Shown here piece after piece: positions 1-8,385 of a stretch of 64,000 nucleotides of DNA. A program made the translations under genes and the position numbers. The notes under the pieces are model-generated. The model was not told the origin of the DNA. It worked only from the letters and a program-made list of their open reading frames with translations, and ran no database searches. The number at the start of each line of letters is the position of its first letter. The stretch's first letter is position 1. Origin of the DNA: Dyadobacter bucti (GTDB lineage: Bacteria; Bacteroidota; Bacteroidia; Cytophagales; Spirosomataceae). The stretch is from positions 62,001 to 126,000 of the forward strand of contig NZ_SWFP01000002.1 in the NCBI RefSeq assembly GCF_005869225.1. The letters run 5' to 3'.

Positions 1-235
1 GTCTGTCAGCAACATGTGTGATCTCTGTGCACCACTTTAATGGAATCCCGAAAAGAGGCCGAACAATGTAGCGGATAATCTGGCCCGCATACATTTTTTC
101 TCCGTGGTGGGAAGAGGTTACCACAAATCCCATTTTAGCGGGTGTTATTTCTTTTAGATTGGCCGGATTGGAAAAGAATTCCCACGCCTCATCCAGCGAT
201 ATGGGCAGTTCCTGCGTAAAATATAATTCCTGCAT
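1..235 (-). CDS. SRPBCC-family protein, 3' end outside window (partial)
   Basis: The reading frame opens at an ATG at 233-235 and runs off the left edge, so only the first 78 residues are visible. It begins MQELYFTQELPISLDEAWEF and continues with a segment reading FFSNPANLKEITPAKMGF. This N-terminal pattern (beta strand, then helix with a D/EAWEFF motif and a NPxNLxxITP turn) is typical of START-like SRPBCC ligand-binding proteins, often annotated as cell division inhibitor-like or cyclase/dehydrase. The ligand cannot be told. It is divergent from another SRPBCC gene at 356, with a 120-bp gap between them. The family call is fairly secure; the function is unknown. Confidence 0.7.
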   Translation of the reverse strand, partial: MQELYFTQELPISLDEAWEFFSNPANLKEITPAKMGFVVTSSHHGEKMYAGQIIRYIVRPLFGIPLKWCTEITHVADR

Positions 236-355
236 GAATGAAAACAATGTTTGTCGAATATACGTAAACTATCAGGCCAGTACATAAAATACATTGGACA
301 TGGCACGATTTTGGGACAAAAAATGAGAGTATCCAATTGAAAACCTGAAACCGTT

Positions 356-802
356 ATGAACCGAGAACTGATTGCCACAACATCCATCTCTATTTACGCC
401 AGTCCGTCAGCTGTATGGAAAGCGCTGATCGATCCGGATCTGGTAAAACAATACATGCATGGCACCATCGTGAACTCCGCATGGAAAGTAGGTAGCCCGA
501 TTACCTTCACCGGCGAGTGGGAAGGTAAACCTTATCAGGATAAAGGAACGATCCTTGAAATAATCCCGGAAAGGGTTTTGAGTTTCAGTTTCTGGAGTCC
601 GCTTTTCGGAACTGAGGATTTCGAAGATAATTACACCATCGTTACGTATCACGTTTCGGAGTATGATGACGAAACGACGCTGACCATCACGCAGGATAAT
701 CTGGAAAGTGATGAAAAAGTGGTTGCAGCGGAGGAAAACTGGATGAAAGTGGGCCGTAAAATCAAAAACATGCTGGAAGAGCAGTCCAAGCATGTTTTGT
801 AA
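356..802 (+). CDS. SRPBCC / AHSA1-like domain protein
   Basis: A 148-residue single-domain protein with no signal peptide. The opening, IYASPSAVWKALIDPDLVKQ, and the later stretch around residues 40-75 (GSPITFTGEWEGKPYQDKGT, then LEIIPERVLSFSFWSPL) match the Activator-of-Hsp90-homologue-1-like branch of SRPBCC proteins. These form a small hydrophobic-cavity fold; the ligand is not predictable. The length is usual for the family. It ends 50 bp before the convergent tex gene, with a strong hairpin between. The neighbour at 1-235 belongs to the same superfamily but runs the other way, so they are not an operon. Confidence 0.8.
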   Translation: MNRELIATTSISIYASPSAVWKALIDPDLVKQYMHGTIVNSAWKVGSPITFTGEWEGKPYQDKGTILEIIPERVLSFSFWSPLFGTEDFEDNYTIVTYHVSEYDDETTLTITQDNLESDEKVVAAEENWMKVGRKIKNMLEEQSKHVL

Positions 803-806
803 GAAA

Positions 807-843
807 TGACTTTCCAGGTTTGACTAAATACCCTGGAAAGTCA
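807..843. terminator. bidirectional intrinsic terminator between SRPBCC gene and tex
   Basis: A perfect 12-bp inverted repeat, TGACTTTCCAGG (807-818) with CCTGGAAAGTCA (832-843), and a 13-nt loop. It fills the 50-bp gap between two convergent genes, so it probably ends both transcripts. There is no long T run on either side. Confidence 0.7.
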
Positions 844-852
844 CGCCGTTTT

Positions 853-2970
853 CTATAATTTCATACTGAGCGCAATCCGCTTTCTGGCAAGATCCACTTC
901 GGTAACTTTAACACTTACGATCTGCTGAAGCTTAACCACCTCATTCGGATCGCGGATAAACTTGTCGGCCATTTGCGATACGTGCACGAGTCCGTCCTGC
1001 TTCACACCGACATCAACAAAAGCACCGAAGGCTGTAATGTTGGTGACGATCCCGGGCAGCACCATGCCTACCTTCAGGTCTTCGGGTTTACGGACCGAAC
1101 TGTCAAACTCAAATTTCTTGACCGCTGCCCTCGGGTCGCGCGACGGCTTTTCCAGCTCCGATAATATATCCATCAGCGTAGGCAGTCCAACTGAGTCACT
1201 GATGTATCTTTCTGGCTTTACTTGCTTGCGTAATTCTCCTTTTTGTACCAGATCCTTCACCGTGGTACCCACATCTTTCGCCATTTTCTCCACCAGATCG
1301 TACCTTTCCGGATGTACTGCACTGTTATCCAATGGATTAACACCATTTTCTATTCTCAAAAACCCCGCCGCCTGCTCAAAAGCCTTTGCACCGAGACGGG
1401 GAACTTTTAAAAGTTGCTGGCGTGATTTGAAATTTCCGTTTTTGGCCCGAAAATCTACGATATTCTGCGCTAAAGCGGGTCCAAGGCCCGATACATACCG
1501 CAATAAGTGCTTACTTGCCGTGTTGAGATTTACGCCTACGGAATTTACGCAGCTTTCCACGACTACATCCAAAGCATTCTTCAATGCAGTTTGGTCTACA
1601 TCATGCTGGTACTGCCCTACTCCTATTGACTTCGGATCAATTTTCACAAGCTCGGCAAGCGGATCCATCAGCCTCCGCCCGATCGACACCGAACCGCGTA
1701 CTGTAACATCCTTGTCGGGAAATTCTTCCCGGGCAACATCCGAAGCCGAATAAATGGATGCCCCCTGCTCGCTGACCATATACAAACCAACCTCCTCCGT
1801 TTTCCCCAGACCCACCAGCAACTTCCTCACAAAATCCTCCGTCTCCCTCCCGGCAGTTCCATTCCCGACAGCCACTGCTTCCACTTTCCATTTCTGGATC
1901 AATGCCGAGACAGTTTGTCCCGCCTCTGCAGCTTTATCAAAAGGATAGATCACCTGGTCGGACAGCAGATTACCCTGGCTGTCGAGCACCACTACTTTAC
2001 AGCCGGTGCGGTAGCCGGGATCAATAGCCAGTACATTCTTTTGCCCCAGAGGCGAGGCAAGTAGCAGCTGGCGGAGATTTTCAGTAAACACCTGAATAGC
2101 AGCAACATCTGCCTTTTCTTTCGAAATATTGGCAAACTCTGTTTCAATAGAAGGTTTTAAAAGACGCTTGTAACTATCGGAAACAGCCAGTTCGAGCTGA
2201 TCCTTACTAGCCGAAGATCCTCTCACAAACAATCTGTCGAGTGCTTCAAGCGACTGATCTTCGTCCGGGGAAATATCCACGCTGAGTACCCCTTCCTCCT
2301 CACCCCGCCGTATCGCCAGCAGCCTGTGCGAGGGAATTCGTGACAGTGGCTCCGAAAACTCAAAATAATCGCGGTATTTAACGCCTTCCTCCTCTTTCTT
2401 TTTCTTTACCTTAGCTGTAACCACGCCTCCGCGCTGAAACAGGTTCCTTATCCGGGAACGCGCGTCCTGGTTTTCGTTGATCCATTCCGCAATAATGTCC
2501 CGCGCCCCCTGCAAAGCATCATCCACCGCCGGAACCTGATCGGTAAGAAATGCCTTCGCCCGTGCCGCTGGATCTGTTTCCCGTCCCCCGAAAATCAGCT
2601 GAGCCAGTGGTTCAAGCCCCCGTTCAATCGCTATGCTTGCCCGCGTTTTACGTTTTTGTTTGTATGGTAAGTAAATGTCTTCGAGCTCCACCAGCGAATA
2701 CACGCCATTGATCTGCTTTTTCAGCTCCGGGGTAAGCTTTCCCTGGTCCTCTATGCTTTTGAGTATTGCCTCCCGCCGCTTCTCAACCTCCTGTTGTTTC
2801 TGCCAGGCTTCTTTAATAGCCCCGATTTGTACCTCATCCAGCCCGCCGGTGGCCTCTTTGCGATAGCGGGAAATAAATGGAAGCGTCGCCCCTTCCTCAA
2901 AAAGCTGGATCGTATTTTTGACCTGTTTCTCTGTAATCTGCGTCTGCTGCGCAATCAGCGGGTAATTCAT
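853..2970 (-). CDS. tex: Tex-family transcription accessory / RNA-binding protein
   Basis: 705 residues, close to but shorter than the usual 720-780 of Tex. Order: N-terminal helical Tex domain (about 1-190), YqgF/RNase H-like domain (about 310-440; LAIDPGYRTGCKVVVLD), helix-hairpin-helix DNA/RNA-binding region (about 480-545; GLGPALAQNIVDFR and VPRLGAKAFEQAAGFL), and a C-terminal S1 domain (about 630-705; GIVTNITAFGAFVDVGVKQD). Tex is a nucleic-acid-binding protein linked to transcription elongation and stress or toxin expression in other bacteria. The ATG at 2968-2970 gives the standard start (MNYPLIAQQTQITEKQ). It stands alone, convergent with the gene upstream on the map. Confident. Confidence 0.96.
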   Translation of the reverse strand: MNYPLIAQQTQITEKQVKNTIQLFEEGATLPFISRYRKEATGGLDEVQIGAIKEAWQKQQEVEKRREAILKSIEDQGKLTPELKKQINGVYSLVELEDIYLPYKQKRKTRASIAIERGLEPLAQLIFGGRETDPAARAKAFLTDQVPAVDDALQGARDIIAEWINENQDARSRIRNLFQRGGVVTAKVKKKKEEEGVKYRDYFEFSEPLSRIPSHRLLAIRRGEEEGVLSVDISPDEDQSLEALDRLFVRGSSASKDQLELAVSDSYKRLLKPSIETEFANISKEKADVAAIQVFTENLRQLLLASPLGQKNVLAIDPGYRTGCKVVVLDSQGNLLSDQVIYPFDKAAEAGQTVSALIQKWKVEAVAVGNGTAGRETEDFVRKLLVGLGKTEEVGLYMVSEQGASIYSASDVAREEFPDKDVTVRGSVSIGRRLMDPLAELVKIDPKSIGVGQYQHDVDQTALKNALDVVVESCVNSVGVNLNTASKHLLRYVSGLGPALAQNIVDFRAKNGNFKSRQQLLKVPRLGAKAFEQAAGFLRIENGVNPLDNSAVHPERYDLVEKMAKDVGTTVKDLVQKGELRKQVKPERYISDSVGLPTLMDILSELEKPSRDPRAAVKKFEFDSSVRKPEDLKVGMVLPGIVTNITAFGAFVDVGVKQDGLVHVSQMADKFIRDPNEVVKLQQIVSVKVTEVDLARKRIALSMKL

Positions 2971-3203
2971 ATTGTGTATTTGCTTAAATTCAGTTTGTAA
3001 TATTACTCACTCGCTGACAAAAACCATGTAAATCCTTTTATACTTTGGAACCGTAAAATACCTGGTTTACCTAAAGTCCTGATTAGGCTGGTATTAAGTA
3101 GCAGGGTTATTTTAGGAGAATATTGAGATAAAGTTTAGTACAACAATGATGTTCTGACCAAAGATCTGTCTATTTTTATTGTTACGAACAAAAACCTTAC
3201 CCA

Positions 3204-3908
3204 ATGAAACAATTATCCAAACATGTTTACCAGCTATCACTGGGCGCTGTAAATGCCTTTGTGATAGCTGATGAAGAGGGCCTGACACTGGTGGATACCG
3301 GATATCAGAACAGCAAAGAGAAGATATTCTCAGCCATCAGAGAGGGCAAAAAAAAGCCGGAAGATATCAGGAGGATCATCCTTACACACGCACATCCGGA
3401 CCATAGCGGCAGCGCAGCGGACATCAAAAACACGTTGAACGTGCCCGTCTTTGCCCATGAGGAAGATGCCACACTCCTGGAAGCAGGTATTGGTGGCAGG
3501 CTGCCCCATGTACTGTCGCCGGGTGTGGCCAACTGGCTTATTTTCCATATTTTCATAAAAAACAGCCCAAATAAAACAGACGTCCTCGTTGTTGATAAAA
3601 AGCTGAAAAATGGAGATATTCTCCCCTTTGCCGGCGGTATTGAGATCATACACACACCCGGCCATTCCAAAGGGCACATATCGCTTTTGGTTAAAAAGGA
3701 AGAAATCCTGATCGCCGGCGACATCTGCGCAAATATGCTCGGCCTTGATTACAGTACTGTGTATGAAGACAGGAAACAAGGCATGAAAAGTATTTTAAAG
3801 GTCGCCGATTATGACTTTGAAACAGCGGTCTTCGGCCACGGGCGCCCGCTTATTTCGGGAGCGAACCGTAAACTGGAACAAAAGTTCGCACCAGCCCTGT
3901 CGTGGTAA
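3204..3908 (+). CDS. MBL-fold metallo-hydrolase
   Basis: 234 residues. The metal-binding signature THAHPDHSG is at 61-69 (H62, H64, D66, H67), followed by the TPGHSKGHIS loop that supplies another metal His and by the GDICAN segment with the bridging Asp. A C-terminal FGHGRPL supplies the last His. This is the glyoxalase-II/lactonase-like branch, predicted to be a cytoplasmic zinc hydrolase. The substrate is unknown; lactonase or thioesterase activity are both possible. The next gene starts 4 bp after the stop, so the two are likely co-transcribed. Confidence 0.9.
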   Translation: MKQLSKHVYQLSLGAVNAFVIADEEGLTLVDTGYQNSKEKIFSAIREGKKKPEDIRRIILTHAHPDHSGSAADIKNTLNVPVFAHEEDATLLEAGIGGRLPHVLSPGVANWLIFHIFIKNSPNKTDVLVVDKKLKNGDILPFAGGIEIIHTPGHSKGHISLLVKKEEILIAGDICANMLGLDYSTVYEDRKQGMKSILKVADYDFETAVFGHGRPLISGANRKLEQKFAPALSW

Positions 3909-3912
3909 CTTA

Positions 3913-4779
3913 ATGATCAATTATTCCCTGAAAATGAAAAATCCTTGCTTACGGAGATTGGCTGGTATTCTGCTCGGCCTGATGCCGTTTTTATCTGTGC
4001 TGGAATTACAAGCACAAAACACTGACAGTCAGTTTAATGTAATAGCATTTTTTACCGGAAAAAATGACAAAGCGCACATCAGCTTTGTAAATGAAGCAAA
4101 CAGACATTTTCCCGAAATGGCGAGAAAATACCACTTCACTTACGACTCAACCAGTAACTGGGACAATCTGAACGCGGAGTTCCTTTCGAAATATCAGGTG
4201 GTGCTTTTCCTCGATACCCGGCCAGAAACACCCGGACAACGTACAGCATTTCAGAAGTATATGGAGGATGGAGGTGGGTGGATCGGTTTCCATTTTGCTG
4301 CATTTGCGCTCACTCCCTCCGCCTACCCGCAAAACTGGAACTGGTATCACGACGAATTCCTGGGATCCGGCCAATATAAAAGCAATACCTGGCGGCCCAC
4401 ATCGGCCATTTTGAAAGTAGAAGACCCATCCAGTCCGCTAACAAAAAACCTTCCGGCAACATTTAAAGCGTCGCCAAATGAATGGTACAGGTGGGAAAAG
4501 GATCTGAAAGCAAATCCGGATATCCGTATCCTGTTATCGATAGATCTGGCCAGTTTCCCCCTCGGGACCGGCCCCAAACAGCATGAGATATGGCATAGCG
4601 GATATTATCCGGTGGTGTGGACCCACGCCAAATACAAAATGATGTATCTCAACATGGGGCATAACGATATCGATTATGAGAACAAAATCAATAAGGAACT
4701 GTCTTTTTCATTCGACAATGAAGCCCAAAATCAACTGATACTTAACGCATTGATGTATTTTGGGTCGGGAAGACAGTAG
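3913..4779 (+). CDS. secreted ThuA-like domain protein
   Basis: ThuA-like (trehalose-utilisation type, class I glutamine amidotransferase-like) protein of about 288 residues. The frame is open further upstream into the preceding gene, but an ATG at 3913 (MINYSLKMKNPC) or at 3934 directly precedes a hydrophobic signal peptide ending LELQAQ, so these are the credible starts. Diagnostic stretches are NVIAFFTGKNDKAHISFVNE, the YQVVLFLDTRPE strand, GGGWIGFHFAAFA (the nucleophile-elbow-like turn has no Cys), and the C-terminal HAKYKMMYLNMGHND. In Bacteroidota such exported ThuA domains sit among carbohydrate and 3-keto-sugar genes; here the neighbour is an MBL hydrolase 4 bp upstream. The reaction is unknown. 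Confidence 0.85.
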   Translation: MINYSLKMKNPCLRRLAGILLGLMPFLSVLELQAQNTDSQFNVIAFFTGKNDKAHISFVNEANRHFPEMARKYHFTYDSTSNWDNLNAEFLSKYQVVLFLDTRPETPGQRTAFQKYMEDGGGWIGFHFAAFALTPSAYPQNWNWYHDEFLGSGQYKSNTWRPTSAILKVEDPSSPLTKNLPATFKASPNEWYRWEKDLKANPDIRILLSIDLASFPLGTGPKQHEIWHSGYYPVVWTHAKYKMMYLNMGHNDIDYENKINKELSFSFDNEAQNQLILNALMYFGSGRQ

Positions 4780-4788
4780 GTAAAAATA

Positions 4789-5010
4789 CTATTCCTCTTT
4801 ATCCGATTCTTTATCGGAATTATCATCCTGTTCCGCTTTGTCGGCATTCATTCCGGAACCGGTGCCAACTCCCGGCGAATCCGTGCCGGGAACATGGGAT
4901 TTCGGGTTTAAGGGTGCCAGCCCATCAAGTTCGGGATAGCTGGTAGCTAGTGGCTTATCGCCCGGAAACTCGCTGAAACTTAGTTCGTAGATGATGGTTT
5001 GGTACAGCAT
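4789..5010 (-). CDS. small hypothetical protein with acidic tail
   Basis: A 73-residue frame starting with ATG at 5008-5010. The protein begins MLYQTIIYELSFSEFPGDK, has a Pro/Gly-rich middle and ends in a highly charged tail (DDNSDKESDKEE). I do not recognise a family. It lies 71 bp downstream of the RsmB-like gene on the same strand and 9 bp from the convergent ThuA gene, filling the gap exactly, which favours a real gene. No signal peptide or membrane segment is seen. Moderate confidence that it is expressed. Confidence 0.5.
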   Translation of the reverse strand: MLYQTIIYELSFSEFPGDKPLATSYPELDGLAPLNPKSHVPGTDSPGVGTGSGMNADKAEQDDNSDKESDKEE

Positions 5011-5081
5011 ACTCAGTATGTTTGATCAGATACAAACAGCTAAAAAATCATACCCATTCACACCCCGGCGATACTTTTTCA

Positions 5082-6305
5082 CTATTTTCTTTCCAACAAG
5101 GCCATGTAAAAGCCGTCGAACCCATCGCCTGCAACCGAAGTGCGATGCTCGGACACGAACTTCCAATCCTTTTTATGCTGCTTCGCAAACCTTTTCACCT
5201 GATCTTCGGATTCCGACGGAAGCACACTGCATGTCGCATACACCATTTTCCCCCCTCTCTTTACCATGTTGCTATACGTGCTCAGAATATGCCATTGAAC
5301 GTTGCGGATATTGTCGAGAAACTGCGGTTTCAGCTTCCATTTTGTATCCGGATTCCTTCTCAAAACCCCTAATCCGGAGCAGGGGGCGTCCAAAAGTAGC
5401 CTGTCGGCTGTGCCTGCGAGGCTTGTGATGATGTCATCTGATGTGATCAGCATCGTTTCAAGATTCTCCACACCATTCCGTTTGGCTCGTTTTTCGAGCT
5501 CGGATAACTTGTGATAATCAATGTCCATAGAAAGGATTGAACCCTGATTTTGAAGCAAAGCAGCAATATGCAGCGTTTTTCCACCAGCGCCGGCACAAGC
5601 GTCGATAACGCTCAGCCCGGGCTGCACATCCAGAAATGGCGCGATCAATTGGGATCCCGCATCCTGGACCTCAAAAAATCCCTCTTTGAAAGATTCCTGC
5701 CCGAAAACATTCTGTCTTTTTTTGAGTACGAGTGCATTGGGCACATCCGACACAAGTTCGGTATTTTCATGCCCAAATAGCTCTCTGACAGCACCCACAT
5801 TACTTTTCAGGGTATTGACACGCAAAACAAGAGGTGCCTGCTTATTGAGCGCCGCTACTTCTTCATCCCATTTGTCCCCTAGCTCGCTGTGCCCCAGATC
5901 GTCGATCCAATCGGGAATTGACTGCGCAATTTTAGGGAAAGACATTGCCTCTTTATAACGTTCCAAGACGCGGCTTGGCTCAATTTCTGCAAATTCTGTC
6001 CAAGCCGGTAATGTTTCTTCGCCGCCGCCGCCAAGGTGAACCGGTTTAATAATCTGCCAGGCTCCAAAAAGCTTCCAGAAATGCGCAGCTTCACCTGCTG
6101 CACCGAGCTCTCCCACATATTTGACCAGGCGCCACCAGCGCACCATTTCGTATGTATTTTCAGCTATAAATGCACGATCGCGGGCGCCCCACTTTTTATT
6201 GGATTTCAATACCAGCTCCACAACCTTGTCGGCTTGCCGGTTTTTCTGGAATACATTTTGCAGCGACTCCACCACCGCCTCTACAAGTCCTTTGTGTAAT
6301 TTCAA
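5082..6305 (-). CDS. RsmB/NOP-family RNA (cytosine-C5) methyltransferase
   Basis: 407 residues. It has an N-terminal NusB-like helical region (about 1-135) and a SAM-dependent methyltransferase domain: SAM motif I DACAGAGGKT at 235-244, motif IV DAPCSGLGVLRRNPD with C309, and motif VI YATCS with the catalytic C359. The two-cysteine arrangement is the hallmark of m5C RNA methyltransferases (RsmB/NOL1/NOP2/Sun). It probably modifies 16S rRNA. The frame begins with TTG (6303-6305); an in-frame stop lies just upstream and the next Met is deep in the N-domain, so TTG is the likely start. A small hypothetical gene follows. Confidence 0.92.
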   Translation of the reverse strand: MKLHKGLVEAVVESLQNVFQKNRQADKVVELVLKSNKKWGARDRAFIAENTYEMVRWWRLVKYVGELGAAGEAAHFWKLFGAWQIIKPVHLGGGGEETLPAWTEFAEIEPSRVLERYKEAMSFPKIAQSIPDWIDDLGHSELGDKWDEEVAALNKQAPLVLRVNTLKSNVGAVRELFGHENTELVSDVPNALVLKKRQNVFGQESFKEGFFEVQDAGSQLIAPFLDVQPGLSVIDACAGAGGKTLHIAALLQNQGSILSMDIDYHKLSELEKRAKRNGVENLETMLITSDDIITSLAGTADRLLLDAPCSGLGVLRRNPDTKWKLKPQFLDNIRNVQWHILSTYSNMVKRGGKMVYATCSVLPSESEDQVKRFAKQHKKDWKFVSEHRTSVAGDGFDGFYMALLERK

Positions 6306-6782
6306 TGTCTAAAAATTTCCTGAGTTCGAAGTTTACAAAACTATCGATAATCGAAGGCAAATCCTTCATCCATATTTTCGTTCACTTCCCGATCCAGGAA
6401 TAATATAATTCCGTGGCACAAATAAATCAAAGCCGTCACATGACAAGGCAGCAAGTTCGGAGCTGAAGGTCGGGTTTTTAATATCTTGAAAAAATTCATT
6501 TATTTTTCTTCGAATAAGAGTCGTATATTGTCTCACTAATTATATGCTCAAAATAGAAAATTAAGAAGACAGCGTCTACTTCCGATCGTAGTAAAATCAT
6601 TGATTAGCTCAGTTTTGTCAATGTTATAAAATTTAACATTGTTAATTAACTTCTTTCACTGTTCAAATTGCGCAAAACGAGAGCCCGATGTGAATTTCAG
6701 TACAATTGCAACTATATTTTCAAATAGAACATTTTAAAGAGGAACATACTCAACGATAAGTATTTTACCCATATCATAAGCA
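6306..6782. other. intergenic region, 477 bp, AT-rich, no gene seen
   Basis: It separates the divergent RsmB-like and DUF2147 genes. A minus-strand -7-like box TAGTTTTG (complement of 6336-6343) lies 30 bp upstream of the RsmB-like start. A perfect 10-bp palindrome GTTAATTAAC is at 6641-6650. I see no coding frame or RNA gene. Confidence 0.5.
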
Positions 6783-7220
6783 ATGCAGCGAATTACTTTT
6801 ACCATACTTTTAACACTTCTCTATGCCGTCTGTCTGTCGCAAAACATAGCAGCAGATAAAATTCTGGGAACATGGTCCAATGAGGAAAATAATACCAGAA
6901 TTGAAATTTTTAAAAAAGGTGCCCAATACTTTGGCAAGCTGGTATGGAGCATCGATCTCTACGAGCCGGACGGCAAGACAGCCCGCCGGGACAGCAATAA
7001 CCACGACCTGAAACTGCAGGAAAGAAGCCAGGAAAATATGGAGATACTCATGAGCTTTACATACGAAGACGGTATCTGGGATGATGGGAAAATGTATGAC
7101 CGCAAAAGCGGCAAAACCTACAGCTGCTTTATGAGAACCAAAGAAGACGTTCTGGAAATCAGAAGCTATGTCGGGATCCCCCTTTTCGGCAGGTCCACAT
7201 ACTGGCAGAGACAATTATAG
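6783..7220 (+). CDS. DUF2147-family secreted protein
   Basis: 145 residues with a short signal peptide (MQRITFTILLTLLYAVCLSQ). The mature part has the DUF2147 pattern: ILGTWSNEENNTRIEIFKKG, then YFGKLVWSIDLYEPDGK, the IWDDGKMYDRKSGKTYSC segment, and the ending LEIRSYVGIPLFGRSTYWQR. The family is a lipocalin-like small periplasmic or secreted barrel of unknown function, common in Bacteroidota. The length is normal. It is monocistronic by spacing (114 bp to the next gene). Confidence 0.85.
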   Translation: MQRITFTILLTLLYAVCLSQNIAADKILGTWSNEENNTRIEIFKKGAQYFGKLVWSIDLYEPDGKTARRDSNNHDLKLQERSQENMEILMSFTYEDGIWDDGKMYDRKSGKTYSCFMRTKEDVLEIRSYVGIPLFGRSTYWQRQL

Positions 7221-7334
7221 TCCCACTCTTTTACCTCAAAACACATTCGCTATCCCGGAGGAAAGTACACTTTAGCCATACCCGGGAAACACAAACCCCT
7301 CCCCGCTTGTTGTCCTGAAAATACATTTTTCGTA

Positions 7335-8348
7335 ATGGATAACATCAAATTAGGAGTATTAGACCAATCGGTTGTAAGACAAGGCGCAACTGTTCAGGAA
7401 GCGATTCTGGAAACGGTGGCCACGGCCCAGCTTGCAGAGGAACTGGGTTACAGCAGGTTCTGGGTTTCCGAACACCATAACTCTACCTTTATAGCCGGGT
7501 CAACACCGGAAGTTCTGATGGTGAAACTGGCCGACGCCACCAACCATATCCGTATTGGCTCGGGCGGTATCATGCTCCCCAATCACAGCGCCCTGAAAGT
7601 TGCGGAAAACTTTCGCATGCTCGAAACCCTTTTTCCGGGCCGGATAGACCTGGGCATGGGCCGCGCACCAGGCACCGACAGGCTTACATCGTCGCTCCTG
7701 AACCCTTCCAATGATTTCAGCGAAAGCAGCTACCTCCGTCAACTGGAGCATTTACAGCATTTCTTTAATGACACAGCCGGTACAGAACGCGGCTTTATTT
7801 ATGCGACACCGCAATCCACGACAATACCTATGCAATGGATACTAAGTTCCAGCGGCGGAAGCAGCAATATTGCGGCCAGGTTTGGTCTCGGACTTGCCGT
7901 TGCTAAGTTTATCAACGGCTTTGTAAGACCTGATGTGGTTGAAACGTACCGCAGGAATTTCCGTCCCTCGGAACAGTACCCGGCCCCGCACGCACTTTTA
8001 TCCGTCTTTGTCCTCTGCGGCGAAACCGAAGAAAAGGCTTTGGAACTGAGAAAAACAATGGATTACATCCTGATCGAATTCGAAAAAGGAAAATTCGGGC
8101 CGTTTCCGGATCGCCAGACGGTTATGAACTACCGTTTCACACCGGGCGAGCTGGAACGCCTTCGCTACAACAGCGGCAGGATCGTGTCGGGCACCAAGGA
8201 AGACGTGAAAAAGCAACTCACCGACCTCGCAAATGAATTTGAAGTGGATGAGATCATCATATCCACCATGGCCGACAGCGCAGAAGATCGCATCAGATCA
8301 TTCGAATTGATTTCAGAAGCATTTAATTTGAGGGAAACAGTTCATTAA
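7335..8348 (+). CDS. LLM-class flavin-dependent oxidoreductase (luciferase-like)
   Basis: 337 residues. It starts MDNIKLGVLDQSVVRQGAT and has the luciferase-like TIM-barrel motifs RFWVSEHHNSTFIAGSTPE (about 41-59), IRIGSGGIMLPNHSALKVAE, the FPGRIDLGMGRAPGTDRLT loop and the C-terminal VSGTKEDVKKQLTDLANEFE. This is the MsnO8/YtmO-like branch of flavin monooxygenases, probably FMNH2-using, cytoplasmic, with an unknown substrate. It is followed 37 bp later by a WYL regulator whose promoter lies at the end of this gene, so the regulator may have its own transcript. Confidence 0.93.
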   Translation: MDNIKLGVLDQSVVRQGATVQEAILETVATAQLAEELGYSRFWVSEHHNSTFIAGSTPEVLMVKLADATNHIRIGSGGIMLPNHSALKVAENFRMLETLFPGRIDLGMGRAPGTDRLTSSLLNPSNDFSESSYLRQLEHLQHFFNDTAGTERGFIYATPQSTTIPMQWILSSSGGSSNIAARFGLGLAVAKFINGFVRPDVVETYRRNFRPSEQYPAPHALLSVFVLCGETEEKALELRKTMDYILIEFEKGKFGPFPDRQTVMNYRFTPGELERLRYNSGRIVSGTKEDVKKQLTDLANEFEVDEIIISTMADSAEDRIRSFELISEAFNLRETVH

Positions 8349-8359
8349 TTTTATTTTTG
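8327..8359 (+). promoter_or_regulatory. predicted Bacteroidota-type promoter of the WYL regulator gene
   Basis: A TTTG -33 element (8327-8330), a 21-bp spacer and a perfect TAnnTTTG -7 element, TATTTTTG (8352-8359), match the sigma-ABfr consensus known from Bacteroides and Flavobacterium. The -33 half lies inside the 3' end of the LLM gene. Predicted transcription starts 5-10 bp after 8359, about 20 bp before the start codon at 8386. Confidence 0.6.
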
Positions 8360-8383
8360 TATCGAACATTAGCCGCCGATACA
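8358..8383. promoter_or_regulatory. inverted repeat over the WYL-gene transcription start (candidate operator)
   Basis: TGTATCG (8358-8364) and CGATACA (8377-8383) form a perfect 7-bp inverted repeat with a 12-bp spacer. It overlaps the end of the -7 box and stops 2 bp before the ATG. A 19-bp centre-to-centre distance, about two helical turns, suits a dimeric DNA-binding protein, so autorepression by the WYL protein is a reasonable inference. An mRNA hairpin is the alternative. Confidence 0.45.
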
Positions 8384-8385
8384 AA

